Made by a program: the position numbers and the translations under genes
The notes under the pieces: generated by a model
Databases searched by the model: none
What the model saw: the letters and a program-made list of their open reading frames with translations, nothing else
What the model was told of the DNA's origin: nothing
NCBI RefSeq assembly: GCF_042652785.1
Contig: NZ_JBHSHD010000005.1
Span: forward strand, 329,048-393,047
DNA: 64,000 bases
Reading direction: 5' to 3'
Source of the DNA: Dokdonella_A ginsengisoli
GTDB taxonomy: Bacteria > Pseudomonadota > Gammaproteobacteria > Xanthomonadales > Rhodanobacteraceae
Part shown: in pieces, positions 7,657 to 16,620 of the stretch
Layout of the letters: the number at the start of each line of letters is the position of its first letter
Position numbering within the stretch: the stretch's first letter is position 1

Positions 7657-10600
7657 TTACCAGTTTTGCTGCAGGCGGAAGAAGTAGGCGTATGTCATGG
7701 AACCTACGCCGTCGAACTTCAGATGCGAGAGTACGCCGCCTGTCGCACCATTGGGAACAAAGACGGACGAACCCTTGTATGTGATCGTCAAATCCGGATT
7801 TCCTGCCGCGAAGACCAAGCGAACATCGCGTGGAACGATTCCGGGCTCGAAGCTGATGACGTTGGTGCCACTGTCAACAATGATCGTTCCGGTGGCGACG
7901 TCGTCGCCCTGCACCATGTAGTACTCGTCGAATCCAGCTCCTCCTTCCAAGTGGTCGACACCCGCGCCGCCCACCAATACGTCGTCGCCGTCGCCGCCGA
8001 ACAGGCCGTCGTTTCCATCGCCGCCTTCGAGGCGATCATTGCCGATTCCGCCTTGGAGTTCGTCATCGCCGTCACCGCCATACAGTGCGTCGGCGCCCGA
8101 GCCGCCATCGAGGACATCATTCCCACTCGATCCGTGGAGGCGATCGTCCCCAGGACCGCCTGCAATCAAGTCCGCGCCCGGGCCACCGTCGATCGTGTCT
8201 TTGCCGTCGTTGCCGGAGAGCATGTCGTCCCCTGCGTCTCCGAAGAGGACGTCATCGCCGGCGAGTGCATCGATGTTGTCTACACCCGCCGTTCCTCGAA
8301 TGTAGTCATTGCCCGTTGAGATCGCGGTAACTGCAGTCGTCGAATTGATCGACGCGAAGGCAAGTCCCGCTCCGGCCAGCATTTGAGCATGGGTGAATGT
8401 CCGACCATCTGAGAACTCGTAAATCGGAATGATGCTGCCGCTTGCTCCTCCTACGACTCGAGCACCGAACAGTCCACCGTATCGAACGATGAGGTCGGAG
8501 CCACTGACGGTGAGTCCGACCGTTCCCGGGAACACGTACGGACCAAACACGATGCGATTTGAGCCGGCACTGTCTTCGATTCGCGTTTCGGCGATGCCTT
8601 GCACAAAGATGGCATCCGTACCGACGAAGCGATAAGAGTCGTTGCCAGCGCCGCCGCGGAGGATATCGTTTCCATTTGATGCATCGAGAATATCGTCGCC
8701 GGCACCGCCTTCGAGGGTGTCGTGACCGAGCCCTCCATTGAGGATGTCGTTTCCACTATCGCCGTAGAGAGTGTCGTCGCCCTCGTCGCCGTAGAGGACA
8801 TCGTTGCCTGACCCGGTGCCGCCATCGCCGCGCAGGACATCGTTGCCCTTGCCGCCATAGACAACATCGTTTCCGTTCCCTCCGTCGAGTTCCGGGTCGT
8901 CGCCGTCTTCCCCGTAAAGAACGTCGTCGCCATCGGCGCCCCGTAGCGTGTCAGCACCTGGGCCGCCATAGAGGGTATCGGCACCGGATTCGCCAGCGCC
9001 GTCACCTACCAGCAGATCATCGCCAGCTTCGCCATAGAGGAAGTCCGCGCCCGCGTTGCCAAACAGACGATCGTTGCCAGCACCTCCGTAGAGATAATCG
9101 TTTCCGGGCGCGCTGCCGGACGGCAAAGCAATCGCATCGTCACCGTGAAGCGTGTCGTCACCGTCGCCGCCGTATAGATAGTCATCGCCCGTTTGGCCGG
9201 CCATCCAATCATTGCCGCGACCACCATAAAGCACATCGTTGCTGCCATCGGAGGCCACTCGCACGTCGTAACCAGCCGGTCGAGCGACAACAGGCTGAAA
9301 GGTGAAATCATCTCCGATGCGACCGAGCGTCCACTGGAAGTGGTTGGCCGGGGTCAGAACGATGGTGATCGCCTGACCCGGTGGCAAGGTGCCGGAAGTT
9401 TGTGTATTCCACACCTGAGTGGAGGCATTCCAGGTGTGCTTAGCCGCCGCACCAGGACTGCTACTCGTAAACGAGATCGGCGTACCGTTCAAGAAGAAGT
9501 CGAAGTTGCCGTCACCCAAGACGACATCGTCGCCAGCACCGGCGAGAACAGCGTCTGCGCCGGCACCTCCATTGATGAAGTCATTTTCGTTGGAACCGAA
9601 GACTTGGTCGTTGCCAAGCCCGCCCATGAGCCAATCGCCCTGAGCGTTCGTACCACCGACATCCAGTTCATCGCCTGGGGATCCCGCGTACACAACGTCG
9701 TCACCAACGCCGCCCGCTACCAAGTCCGTGCCCGGTCCTCCTGCAACGACGTCCGTGTCACCCGCAAGAGTCGGCGGATCTGTGCTCACGCTGGGACCGG
9801 CTTGCAAGTAGTCGTTGTCTTCCTCGCCATATACCGAATCGGCGCCGGGGCCGCTCAGAAATCGGTCGGCACCGGGACCGCCATATATGACGTCATTGCC
9901 ACCATATGAGAAGACGTAATCATATTGGGCACCGGCACGGATCAGATCACCTAGTGGCGACCCCTCGTAGTAGTCCCGAACGCCGTTGACGGAGGTATCG
10001 GCCGGCGCCGTCGTGCCCGTTGGTGGATCCGGATTCGACTCGTCTTGCAGCACGATCCCGAGATCACCCGACAGAAAATCACGAATCTCGAAGGACTGCT
10101 GTGTGGTGTTGTCAAAGACCAGAAGGCCAATGGTTTCGTCATGCGTCGCTCGTACAAAGCGGAATCTCGAATCGGCGCTTTGCCAGAGATCCGCGCCTTG
10201 CCGAGCACCTCCCGTCAACAAGGTCTGGTTGAACTTGACCGAACCCTGGCCGTCGGCGTCATAGATGATGGCGCCTCCGCCAACGACGTTGTAAGTGTCG
10301 CTGCCGAGCCCGCCTTCCATGTAGTCGTGGCCCTGTCCGCTGGTCAGCGTATCGTTGCCAGCCTGTCCGTAGAGCCTGTCGTCACCAGGGCCGCCGCTGA
10401 GGACGTCAGGCCCCGACCCACCGAACGCGACGACTCTGGGCGTCAATGGCAAGAGCGGATTGTCCACAGTAAGCACGATTGACGCCGGATCATCTCGGAA
10501 CGTGGTTCCACGTTGCATCGCGCTGCCTGAAAGCGTTTCTCCGTAGGCTAAATCCTTTCCATCAAATGCGAGGCGTGCCGTGAGCATGTCGCGCCGATCG

Positions 10601-11715
10601 GCGAGATATTCGGGCGTTTTTCCGGCGAGGTCCGGGCCTGGCGCAGCACTACCGCCGCCGACAATCATGAATGGCGTGAGCGCTTGCAGAGACTGCTTCG
10701 CTTCCAAGGCTCCGCTTCCCGTTCCGACAGCCTGTGAATACAGGGCGTCAGGGGACAACACGCTGGTTGCCGCAGATTGACCTTGGGTGCCGATCGGTTT
10801 GAACAATCGAAAGGCGTCACCGCTTGCTGCGTAGCCTGAGGGCGCGATGGCTTTGCCCTGATAACCACTGTTCATCAGTGCAACAACGCGATCGCCAGAC
10901 AAGCTCATGCCCAGGGTTTCAAAGGCGGGCGCGGCCACCGTTCCCTTGATGACCGCCTTGAACGTAGGTAGACATCCCGAGCGTTTGAAGGCACCCGACA
11001 TCCAACATGTTTCGGCGTACGTCTTCATGTCTGAGATGAGGCCGGACATCTCTTCGTTCTGGATGGCCTCGTAAGGAGCGTAGACCAGCGCCGACGTCAG
11101 CGCCTCTTCGTAGCTCAGGCGACCAAACAACAAGTTGCGATAGTCATCGAGCGTGTCGGCCGATACGGAGCTCGCGCCAGTGCTAACCCACCGATTGGTC
11201 TGGTCACTGCCGAGCATCGTGAAGAGGGCGGCGCCGGACCAAGCCGCGTTCTGGGTAAACCCGGTATCCCCAGGGGCGCCCGCGAAGAGAACCGTGCCTA
11301 TAGCGGTAGCATCCTGGGTAGCGATGCCATTGATCGTCGGCAACTGCCAGGAATTGTTGCTGAGCGTCGTATAGACATTCCTGGCCACTTGGTTGGAGGC
11401 TTCTTGAATTCCCAGCGGCCCAACCTGCGACGAGAACCGAGAGCCAAAATGGAGCGTGCCCTGTGTTTGGGTGTACTCCCGGATGAGAATTGAAAAGACG
11501 CCAGATCCACCATTGGCTTTGGTCGCGCCGTCGAACCACAGTCGGGATTTCAGTACTTCGGGGTCGCCGTCGGGGGGCAGCTTTCCGGCATGCAGGCGAC
11601 CCGCAATATAACCATACATCGAGGCGAAATTGCCTGCTTGGCCGGGCGCCGTGGGGCCGGCGTTGTAGAAGGTCTGAATCTGCGTTTGCTCGGGTGGTGT
11701 AAAGACGTAAGGCAT
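7657..11715 (-). CDS. Large RTX (hemolysin-type calcium-binding repeat) protein
   Basis: A 1,352-residue protein. The ATG at 11715 is preferred over in-frame upstream codons because AGGGAGA precedes it and it shares one base with the stop of the gene before it. Residues 1-430 form a region I do not recognise. Blocks of GGxGxDxLx nonapeptides follow at about 428-482, 603-741, 825-1021 and 1131-1258. Non-repeat spacers at about 742-824 and 1022-1130 separate them; the second resembles the hemolysin-type calcium-binding related domain (LIVRYGG, then FSDGRTFTHAQM). A short C-terminal domain would carry the uncleaved type I secretion signal. Such proteins are exported by type I systems and fold on calcium outside the cell. 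No ABC/HlyD/TolC exporter is in this window, so one encoded elsewhere must serve. It could be a toxin, adhesin or S-layer-like protein; no catalytic motif was found. Confidence 0.88.
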   Translation of the reverse strand: MPYVFTPPEQTQIQTFYNAGPTAPGQAGNFASMYGYIAGRLHAGKLPPDGDPEVLKSRLWFDGATKANGGSGVFSILIREYTQTQGTLHFGSRFSSQVGPLGIQEASNQVARNVYTTLSNNSWQLPTINGIATQDATAIGTVLFAGAPGDTGFTQNAAWSGAALFTMLGSDQTNRWVSTGASSVSADTLDDYRNLLFGRLSYEEALTSALVYAPYEAIQNEEMSGLISDMKTYAETCWMSGAFKRSGCLPTFKAVIKGTVAAPAFETLGMSLSGDRVVALMNSGYQGKAIAPSGYAASGDAFRLFKPIGTQGQSAATSVLSPDALYSQAVGTGSGALEAKQSLQALTPFMIVGGGSAAPGPDLAGKTPEYLADRRDMLTARLAFDGKDLAYGETLSGSAMQRGTTFRDDPASIVLTVDNPLLPLTPRVVAFGGSGPDVLSGGPGDDRLYGQAGNDTLTSGQGHDYMEGGLGSDTYNVVGGGAIIYDADGQGSVKFNQTLLTGGARQGADLWQSADSRFRFVRATHDETIGLLVFDNTTQQSFEIRDFLSGDLGIVLQDESNPDPPTGTTAPADTSVNGVRDYYEGSPLGDLIRAGAQYDYVFSYGGNDVIYGGPGADRFLSGPGADSVYGEEDNDYLQAGPSVSTDPPTLAGDTDVVAGGPGTDLVAGGVGDDVVYAGSPGDELDVGGTNAQGDWLMGGLGNDQVFGSNENDFINGGAGADAVLAGAGDDVVLGDGNFDFFLNGTPISFTSSSPGAAAKHTWNASTQVWNTQTSGTLPPGQAITIVLTPANHFQWTLGRIGDDFTFQPVVARPAGYDVRVASDGSNDVLYGGRGNDWMAGQTGDDYLYGGDGDDTLHGDDAIALPSGSAPGNDYLYGGAGNDRLFGNAGADFLYGEAGDDLLVGDGAGESGADTLYGGPGADTLRGADGDDVLYGEDGDDPELDGGNGNDVVYGGKGNDVLRGDGGTGSGNDVLYGDEGDDTLYGDSGNDILNGGLGHDTLEGGAGDDILDASNGNDILRGGAGNDSYRFVGTDAIFVQGIAETRIEDSAGSNRIVFGPYVFPGTVGLTVSGSDLIVRYGGLFGARVVGGASGSIIPIYEFSDGRTFTHAQMLAGAGLAFASINSTTAVTAISTGNDYIRGTAGVDNIDALAGDDVLFGDAGDDMLSGNDGKDTIDGGPGADLIAGGPGDDRLHGSSGNDVLDGGSGADALYGGDGDDELQGGIGNDRLEGGDGNDGLFGGDGDDVLVGGAGVDHLEGGAGFDEYYMVQGDDVATGTIIVDSGTNVISFEPGIVPRDVRLVFAAGNPDLTITYKGSSVFVPNGATGGVLSHLKFDGVGSMTYAYFFRLQQNW

Positions 11716-12422
11716 CAGTTCTCTCCCTGTAAGCTGGACACGAGAAGACGGAAAAAGGCCGGAAGCAACGAGGGGGCGAGGTGAATCAAATCGGTTGGGT
11801 AAGGCTGGACTAGCACGAGTACGTCCGGCTTGGCGAAGAACCAAAACCGGCAGACTCCGGTGTGGTCTGGCTCCGCGTCATTGCGCATCAGCCTTTTCAT
11901 GTCTTCTATCGACAGCGTGCAACTAATCGCGAGGGGGGCATTGCGCGCATCTTTGCTGCCGCTAAGTGCAATGGCGGGAACCCCATTCCTCTGCACGAGG
12001 GTGAAGGTCCCCTTTGCGTCTGATGTGGGCGCAGCGCCCGCGTTCGCATCAATGCGAGGCGAGCGTCGAAGGACGACTTGGAAAACTTTCGACGTGGACC
12101 GCAACGTCCCGTCGTCGCCGCGCGTCATCCACCGCACGTCCGTCCCGTCAACGACTGCGTGTAGCGACACAGCGTCGTCGTCGATAAATTCGACAAGGCT
12201 TCCGGGCGTAGGCGTGAATCGGTGGTGGGCGAATTCCACAGGACCGTCGACGACCCGAAGGTCGCGAGTCTTCAGAGAGCCATCGGATGTCGATGGCACC
12301 GCCGGGGCCGCGAAAAGAAACGCCGCGGTGACAAAGAGAGCCCTGATGAGACCACTCAATGTCCCACGCCTATGGGGCGTCCAAATCGTTAAGTCGCAGC
12401 GAGTATCGTTGGACTGACTCAC
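11715..12422 (-). CDS. Hypothetical exported protein coupled to the RTX gene
   Basis: A 235-residue protein that I do not recognise. From the GTG at 12422 it has a 25-residue polar leader, then a hydrophobic segment (about residues 27-43) resembling a signal peptide or anchor, followed by a mixed beta-rich region with two cysteines. A TTG about 22 codons further in would give a more conventional signal peptide. Its TGA overlaps the RTX ATG as TGATG, so the two are translationally coupled and likely to work together, for example as a periplasmic partner or protector of the RTX protein. Codon use is less GC-biased than in the surrounding core genes. Confidence 0.6.
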   Translation of the reverse strand: MSQSNDTRCDLTIWTPHRRGTLSGLIRALFVTAAFLFAAPAVPSTSDGSLKTRDLRVVDGPVEFAHHRFTPTPGSLVEFIDDDAVSLHAVVDGTDVRWMTRGDDGTLRSTSKVFQVVLRRSPRIDANAGAAPTSDAKGTFTLVQRNGVPAIALSGSKDARNAPLAISCTLSIEDMKRLMRNDAEPDHTGVCRFWFFAKPDVLVLVQPYPTDLIHLAPSLLPAFFRLLVSSLQGEN

Positions 12423-12999
12423 AGGCGAGTATCCACACTCAACGAGCGTGCGCCCGCTTCGTTTTGACGAGCAGACAAATCCGCGCGGCCATCAGTGTGG
12501 CCCGATTCGCAGCTAAGCCCCATATTTCCCCAGCGACGAAGTCGCGCGTGCAATCGCAGTTACGCTCTTGCCCAGCCCCAGTGTTGCGCACAGATCACAC
12601 AAACACAGGCTAATACTCGCCCAGCCTCCCTTCACTGATGCACGTCACACTCCGTAGCCTCGATGCCCATCGGACAGAAGAGGCAACCGGTCAAAAAAAT
12701 GCCTTGTACGCTCCCAGTGTCGAACCCACAAGCAGGTGTCGATCGACCAAGGAAGAAATTTAAGAACCGGCAATATGAGCCGGGCGGATCAGGAAGTGAG
12801 AGGACGCGGGTTCAGCGCGCCTTCTCTGGTGTCTGCGGCCGTTGTTCATTGCCGCAAAGGATCTCTGCTCCGGCCTCGAGAATCGAGCGCTCACGAGAAC
12901 AACTTCGTTCATCGTATGCCTCTGCGCGAGCGGCCTCGTCGGATCCGTCCACACGAGAAACACCGACAGCCCGCCTTACGCAGGCCGTCGGTGCAAAAC
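12423..12999. other. Gene-free right edge of the RTX island
   Basis: About 580 bases with no credible gene on either strand and lower GC than the neighbouring core. Open frames here lack ribosome binding sites and recognisable protein features. The region should hold the promoter of the 12422-7657 pair, but no strong -35/-10 pair is seen. Confidence 0.5.
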
Positions 13000-15144
13000 C
13001 TATGGCCTCGACGTGCCCGTCGCGCGCACCATGAACGTGCCCGGCAGGGCGACGTACTGCGTGTTGTCGTTGCGCGTTCCGAACGGTGCCGCGGCGAGGT
13101 CGTCGATCGTCGCGGCGATGTCGGGCGCGTAGAAGAACCACGACTTGTCGCCGGGGTCGTCGCGGTCCACGCGCGCGGGCTTGTCCGCGCCGCCTTCCAG
13201 CTTGGCGCTGGCGCCGACGAAGAAGCCGCCGTGCACCCAGGTCGGCGAGATCTCGACGGTGAAGAACTCGTCGTTGACCACGTTCGGCGTGGCCGCCACG
13301 CTGGCGACCACGTGCGCGTTGCGCGGGTCGAGGTCGCCGTCGTCGTCCTGCAGCAGCCAGAACGTGACCGGGCCGTTGGCCAGCGACGGGAAGGTCGGGC
13401 CGAACGCGACCGAGATCTTCGTGATGACCTCGCCGCCGGGCTGGGCCATGAAGTAGTTGCCCCAAAGCATGTCCGGGTCGAAGGTCGACGGCGGGCCCTG
13501 GTTGGTGTCACCGTCGCCGTCGTCGTAGGCGTACTCGACGGTGGGCGGTTCGGCCGCACCGTCGAAGCCGTCGCGGAAGATCAGGTCCTCGTCCGGCGGC
13601 GGCTGCTGCATCTCGAACGCACCGATGTCGGCGGCCGCGCCCGAGACGCGCGCGAAGCCTTCGCCGCGCTGGTCGAACTCGAGTTTCGCCGCGTTGTTGC
13701 CGGCGTCGATCGCCGGGCTGCCGGCGGCCAGCGCGTGCGTGCGCGTGGTCCCGCCGTTCAGCGACAGCGGCAGCAGCAGCGGATCGGCGTCGAGCGTGTC
13801 GGCCGGCAGCGTGATCGTGGCACCGGCTTGCTGCACCAGCGAATTCGCGCCCGTCACGGTCAATGCCGCGTCGGCATCGATGCCGGCGGCGAGGGTGGCG
13901 CTGTCGCCGGCGGTATTGCCGGCGACGATCGAGCTTTGCAGGGCCAGTTCGCCGAGGCTGTGTTCCACGCCATTGAGACGGAACATCACCCCGCCCGCGC
14001 CCTGGCTGCCGGTGTTGAACGCGACCGTGCTGTTGCCGATGACGACGCCACGCGAGCTGGCGATGCCGCCACCGGAGCGCGCGCTGTTGCCGGATACGGT
14101 GCTGTTGCCGATCACCAGTTTGGTGGCGTTGATGTCGCCGAACGTGCTGTACACCATCTTGAACAGGCCACCGCCGTCGCCGTCGGCACTGTTGTCGGTA
14201 ATGGTCGATCCAATGATCTGCGCCTCGCCGCGCACGAACACGCCGCCGCCATCGGCTTTCAGATCTGGGCTGGTCGTCTCGATCGTGTTGCCGCTGATGG
14301 TGCTGTTGTGCAGGGTCAGACTGCCGCGTACGTAGGCGCCACCGCCGACGGTGATGTAATAGCCGTCGTCGGCGCTGCCGACGTCGGCGCGCGCGGAGTT
14401 GCCACTGATCGTGCTGTCGGTCATCTCCAGGTCGTCGACGTAGACGCCGCCGCCCATGGCGACGTTGTCGCCGGCCGCCGTGCTGCTCGACGCGCTGATC
14501 GTGCTCGAGATCATCGTCAGCTTGCCGGACACATGCATCGCGCCGCCGAAGGTGATCGGTCCGCCGTTGCTGGCGTGGCAGTCGGTGACGGTGACGCGCT
14601 CCAGCACGACGTTGCCGCTGGAGCGGATGCAGCTGGCCAGGCCGTGCGTGTAGTTGCCGTTGCGGATGGTCAAGTCCTTGATGGTCAGCGTGCCCGCGCC
14701 GACGAGGAAATCGCCGTGCGTGATGCCCTCGGCACCGTTCGCGTCGATTGCGAGTGCGTTTTCGCCGGGACCGAGCAGGGTCAGGTCCAGAACCTGATGG
14801 CCGAACATGCTGATGTCGATCCTGCCCTGTGTCAGTGTGATCGTGCTGCAGGTGAGCGCAGTGAGATCGATCACGTCGCCTTCGCCGGCGGACATCATCA
14901 CGTTGCGCAGCGTGCCGGGGTCGGCGTCGTCGGCGCAGCTGGTGACCGACAGGGTCGCGTTCGGGCCGACCGGCGCGGCGGCGGTGGCCGGCAGCGCGCC
15001 GGAGAGGCGTTGCTGACGTTGCGCGAACTGCATCGCATAGGCGTCGGTGTGTGCGGCTGTGGCTCCGGTGGACAATCCCAGTGCGAGCGCGCCCGCAAGC
15101 GGGGCCAGGCGAAGCGTGCGCGCGGGAAACGGAACGTTCTTCAT
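13000..15144 (-). CDS. Secreted parallel beta-helix protein with choice-of-anchor Q-like domain
   Basis: A 714-residue exported protein. The ATG at 15144 is preceded by GGAGAG and followed by a signal peptide ending near ATAA (residue 30). Residues about 70-470 are pectin-lyase-like beta-helix repeats with recurring NSTISGN, GGGVYV and STITDNSA patterns. The segment near 430-520 (SLNGGTTRTHALAAGSPAIDAG, then DIGAFE) matches the domain that closes many such proteins, called choice-of-anchor Q. A DGFD motif follows at about 524 and a separate C-terminal domain of about 170 residues rich in Asp and Gly. No catalytic residues of a polysaccharide lyase are evident, so an adhesin or surface structural role is as likely as an enzyme. 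Confidence 0.82.
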   Translation of the reverse strand: MKNVPFPARTLRLAPLAGALALGLSTGATAAHTDAYAMQFAQRQQRLSGALPATAAAPVGPNATLSVTSCADDADPGTLRNVMMSAGEGDVIDLTALTCSTITLTQGRIDISMFGHQVLDLTLLGPGENALAIDANGAEGITHGDFLVGAGTLTIKDLTIRNGNYTHGLASCIRSSGNVVLERVTVTDCHASNGGPITFGGAMHVSGKLTMISSTISASSSTAAGDNVAMGGGVYVDDLEMTDSTISGNSARADVGSADDGYYITVGGGAYVRGSLTLHNSTISGNTIETTSPDLKADGGGVFVRGEAQIIGSTITDNSADGDGGGLFKMVYSTFGDINATKLVIGNSTVSGNSARSGGGIASSRGVVIGNSTVAFNTGSQGAGGVMFRLNGVEHSLGELALQSSIVAGNTAGDSATLAAGIDADAALTVTGANSLVQQAGATITLPADTLDADPLLLPLSLNGGTTRTHALAAGSPAIDAGNNAAKLEFDQRGEGFARVSGAAADIGAFEMQQPPPDEDLIFRDGFDGAAEPPTVEYAYDDGDGDTNQGPPSTFDPDMLWGNYFMAQPGGEVITKISVAFGPTFPSLANGPVTFWLLQDDDGDLDPRNAHVVASVAATPNVVNDEFFTVEISPTWVHGGFFVGASAKLEGGADKPARVDRDDPGDKSWFFYAPDIAATIDDLAAAPFGTRNDNTQYVALPGTFMVRATGTSRP

Positions 15145-15264
15145 TCAAACTCTCCAGAAGCGAGCAATACGAGCGAAACCGGCATGGAGCTCATGCCGGC
15201 GACCATAGCAATCCCTGCGTCTGTTATCGTCATGCAGCGCATCAATGCGAGGGCGTGTGTGCGG

Positions 15265-16518
15265 ATGGCGACCACTCCAGAGATCCACGCCGAACTCGAC
15301 CAGCGCCTCGTCGCCGCCACGCGCGGCATCCGCCTGCTCGCCTCGGTCAGCTGGCCGGCGTCGGCGGAGATCGAATTCGTCACGGCGTGGAAGCGCGGGC
15401 AGGCCCGGCTGCCGCGGATCGACTACCCCACCTTCGACTTCGCCGAGACACGCACGGCGCTGGCGGCGATCGAACGCGCCGCCGATCCGGCCGATCCGCT
15501 CGGCGACTACATCCGGCGCACGGCCGAATCCTGGCGCGTGGCGACCGAGTTGCTCGACGCGGTCGGCACGCCGCGCATCACCGAGCATTCGGCAGCGCTG
15601 TACGGCCGGCCCGGCGACCGCGTGCCGGGCGCGACCCTGACCAACGTCGACGCGGCGCGGCACTTCATCGAAATCGCCGACGAGTATTCGAGCGACGCGC
15701 CGCTGGAGGAGGTATCCGGCGAGATTCCGGCCGAGGCGTTGCGGGCCGACCTGCAGCAGCGGCTCGACGCGTTCTTCGGCGCCGAGGTGGTCCGCGTCGA
15801 GACCGATCCGGAGCTGATCGCCAAGGCCGCGGCCGGCGCCACGCGCATCCGCCTGCGCTCGGCCATCAGCTTCAGCGACTACGACCGCGACCAGCTGCTC
15901 AACCACGAAGCCTTCGTGCATTCGCTGACCGCGCTGAACGGACGCGAGCAGCCGCACCTGAAGTCGCTGGCGCGCTCCTCGCCGCGCATCACCGCGACGC
16001 AGGAAGGCTTGGCCGTGTTCGCCGAGCTGATGTCCGGCTCGATCGACATCGCGCGCATGAAGCGCATCTCCCTGCGCATCCTCGGCATCGACATGGCGCT
16101 GCACGGCGCGGACTTCGTCGAGGTGTTCCGCTTCTTCCTCGGCTCGGGCCAGAACGAGGTCGACAGCTTCACCTCGGCGCAACGCGTGTTCCGCGGCGCG
16201 CCGCTCGGCGGCGGCGCCGCGTTCACCAAGGACGCGGTCTACCTGCACGGCCTGCTCTCGGTGCACACTTTCTTCCGCTGGGCGCTCAAGCACCAGCGCA
16301 TGGCGCTGTGCCGCAACCTGTTCGCCGGCAAGCTCGCGCTGCGCGACGTGCTGGCGCTGGAACCGTACTTCGACGACGGCACCATCGCGCCGCCGCGCTG
16401 GCTGCCGCCGTGGGTGCAGCACGCGCACGGCCTCGCCGGCATGCTGGCGTTCTCGCTGTTCGCCAACCGCATCCGCGTGGACCGCGTCGAGGCGGAGGAC
16501 CTGGTGCTGGGGTTGTGA
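15265..16518 (+). CDS. DUF1704 (QEGLA-motif) zinc metallopeptidase-like protein
   Basis: A 417-residue protein of the family annotated as flavohemoglobin expression-modulating QEGLA motif protein. It has HEAFVH (214-219), an HExxxH-type zinc motif with H214, E215 and H218 in the relevant spacing, and TQEGLA with E247 as probable third ligand. Eukaryotic members of PF08014 (MATCAP) are tubulin tyrosine carboxypeptidases with this geometry, so a peptidase function is likely, but the bacterial substrate is unknown. The ATG at 15265 fits family length; ATGs at 15232 and 15184 are in frame and cannot be excluded. No signal peptide is visible. It is divergent from the beta-helix gene and precedes an amidohydrolase. 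Confidence 0.85.
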   Translation: MATTPEIHAELDQRLVAATRGIRLLASVSWPASAEIEFVTAWKRGQARLPRIDYPTFDFAETRTALAAIERAADPADPLGDYIRRTAESWRVATELLDAVGTPRITEHSAALYGRPGDRVPGATLTNVDAARHFIEIADEYSSDAPLEEVSGEIPAEALRADLQQRLDAFFGAEVVRVETDPELIAKAAAGATRIRLRSAISFSDYDRDQLLNHEAFVHSLTALNGREQPHLKSLARSSPRITATQEGLAVFAELMSGSIDIARMKRISLRILGIDMALHGADFVEVFRFFLGSGQNEVDSFTSAQRVFRGAPLGGGAAFTKDAVYLHGLLSVHTFFRWALKHQRMALCRNLFAGKLALRDVLALEPYFDDGTIAPPRWLPPWVQHAHGLAGMLAFSLFANRIRVDRVEAEDLVLGL

Positions 16519-16620
16519 GTCGAAGCAGCCATGCGCGTGGCGCGCTTGCGAACCCCACCAACGCTTGCATCCTCTTGCACGATGCTTTCCCATGCACTTC
16601 TCCACCAACGGACGATCGCC

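Noticed and set aside
7940..10440. Short repeated DNA units that might suggest a CRISPR array
   Set aside because: They are degenerate codons of nonapeptide RTX repeats without constant repeat sequence or unique spacers of fixed length.
7697..10482. Several plus-strand open frames across the RTX repeat region
   Set aside because: They mirror the RTX glycine/aspartate codons and carry no coherent protein features.
12710..12750. Minus-strand GGGTTCGACACTGG resembling a tRNA T-arm, possible island attachment site
   Set aside because: No acceptor, D or anticodon stems could be built around it and no direct repeat was found at the island's other end.
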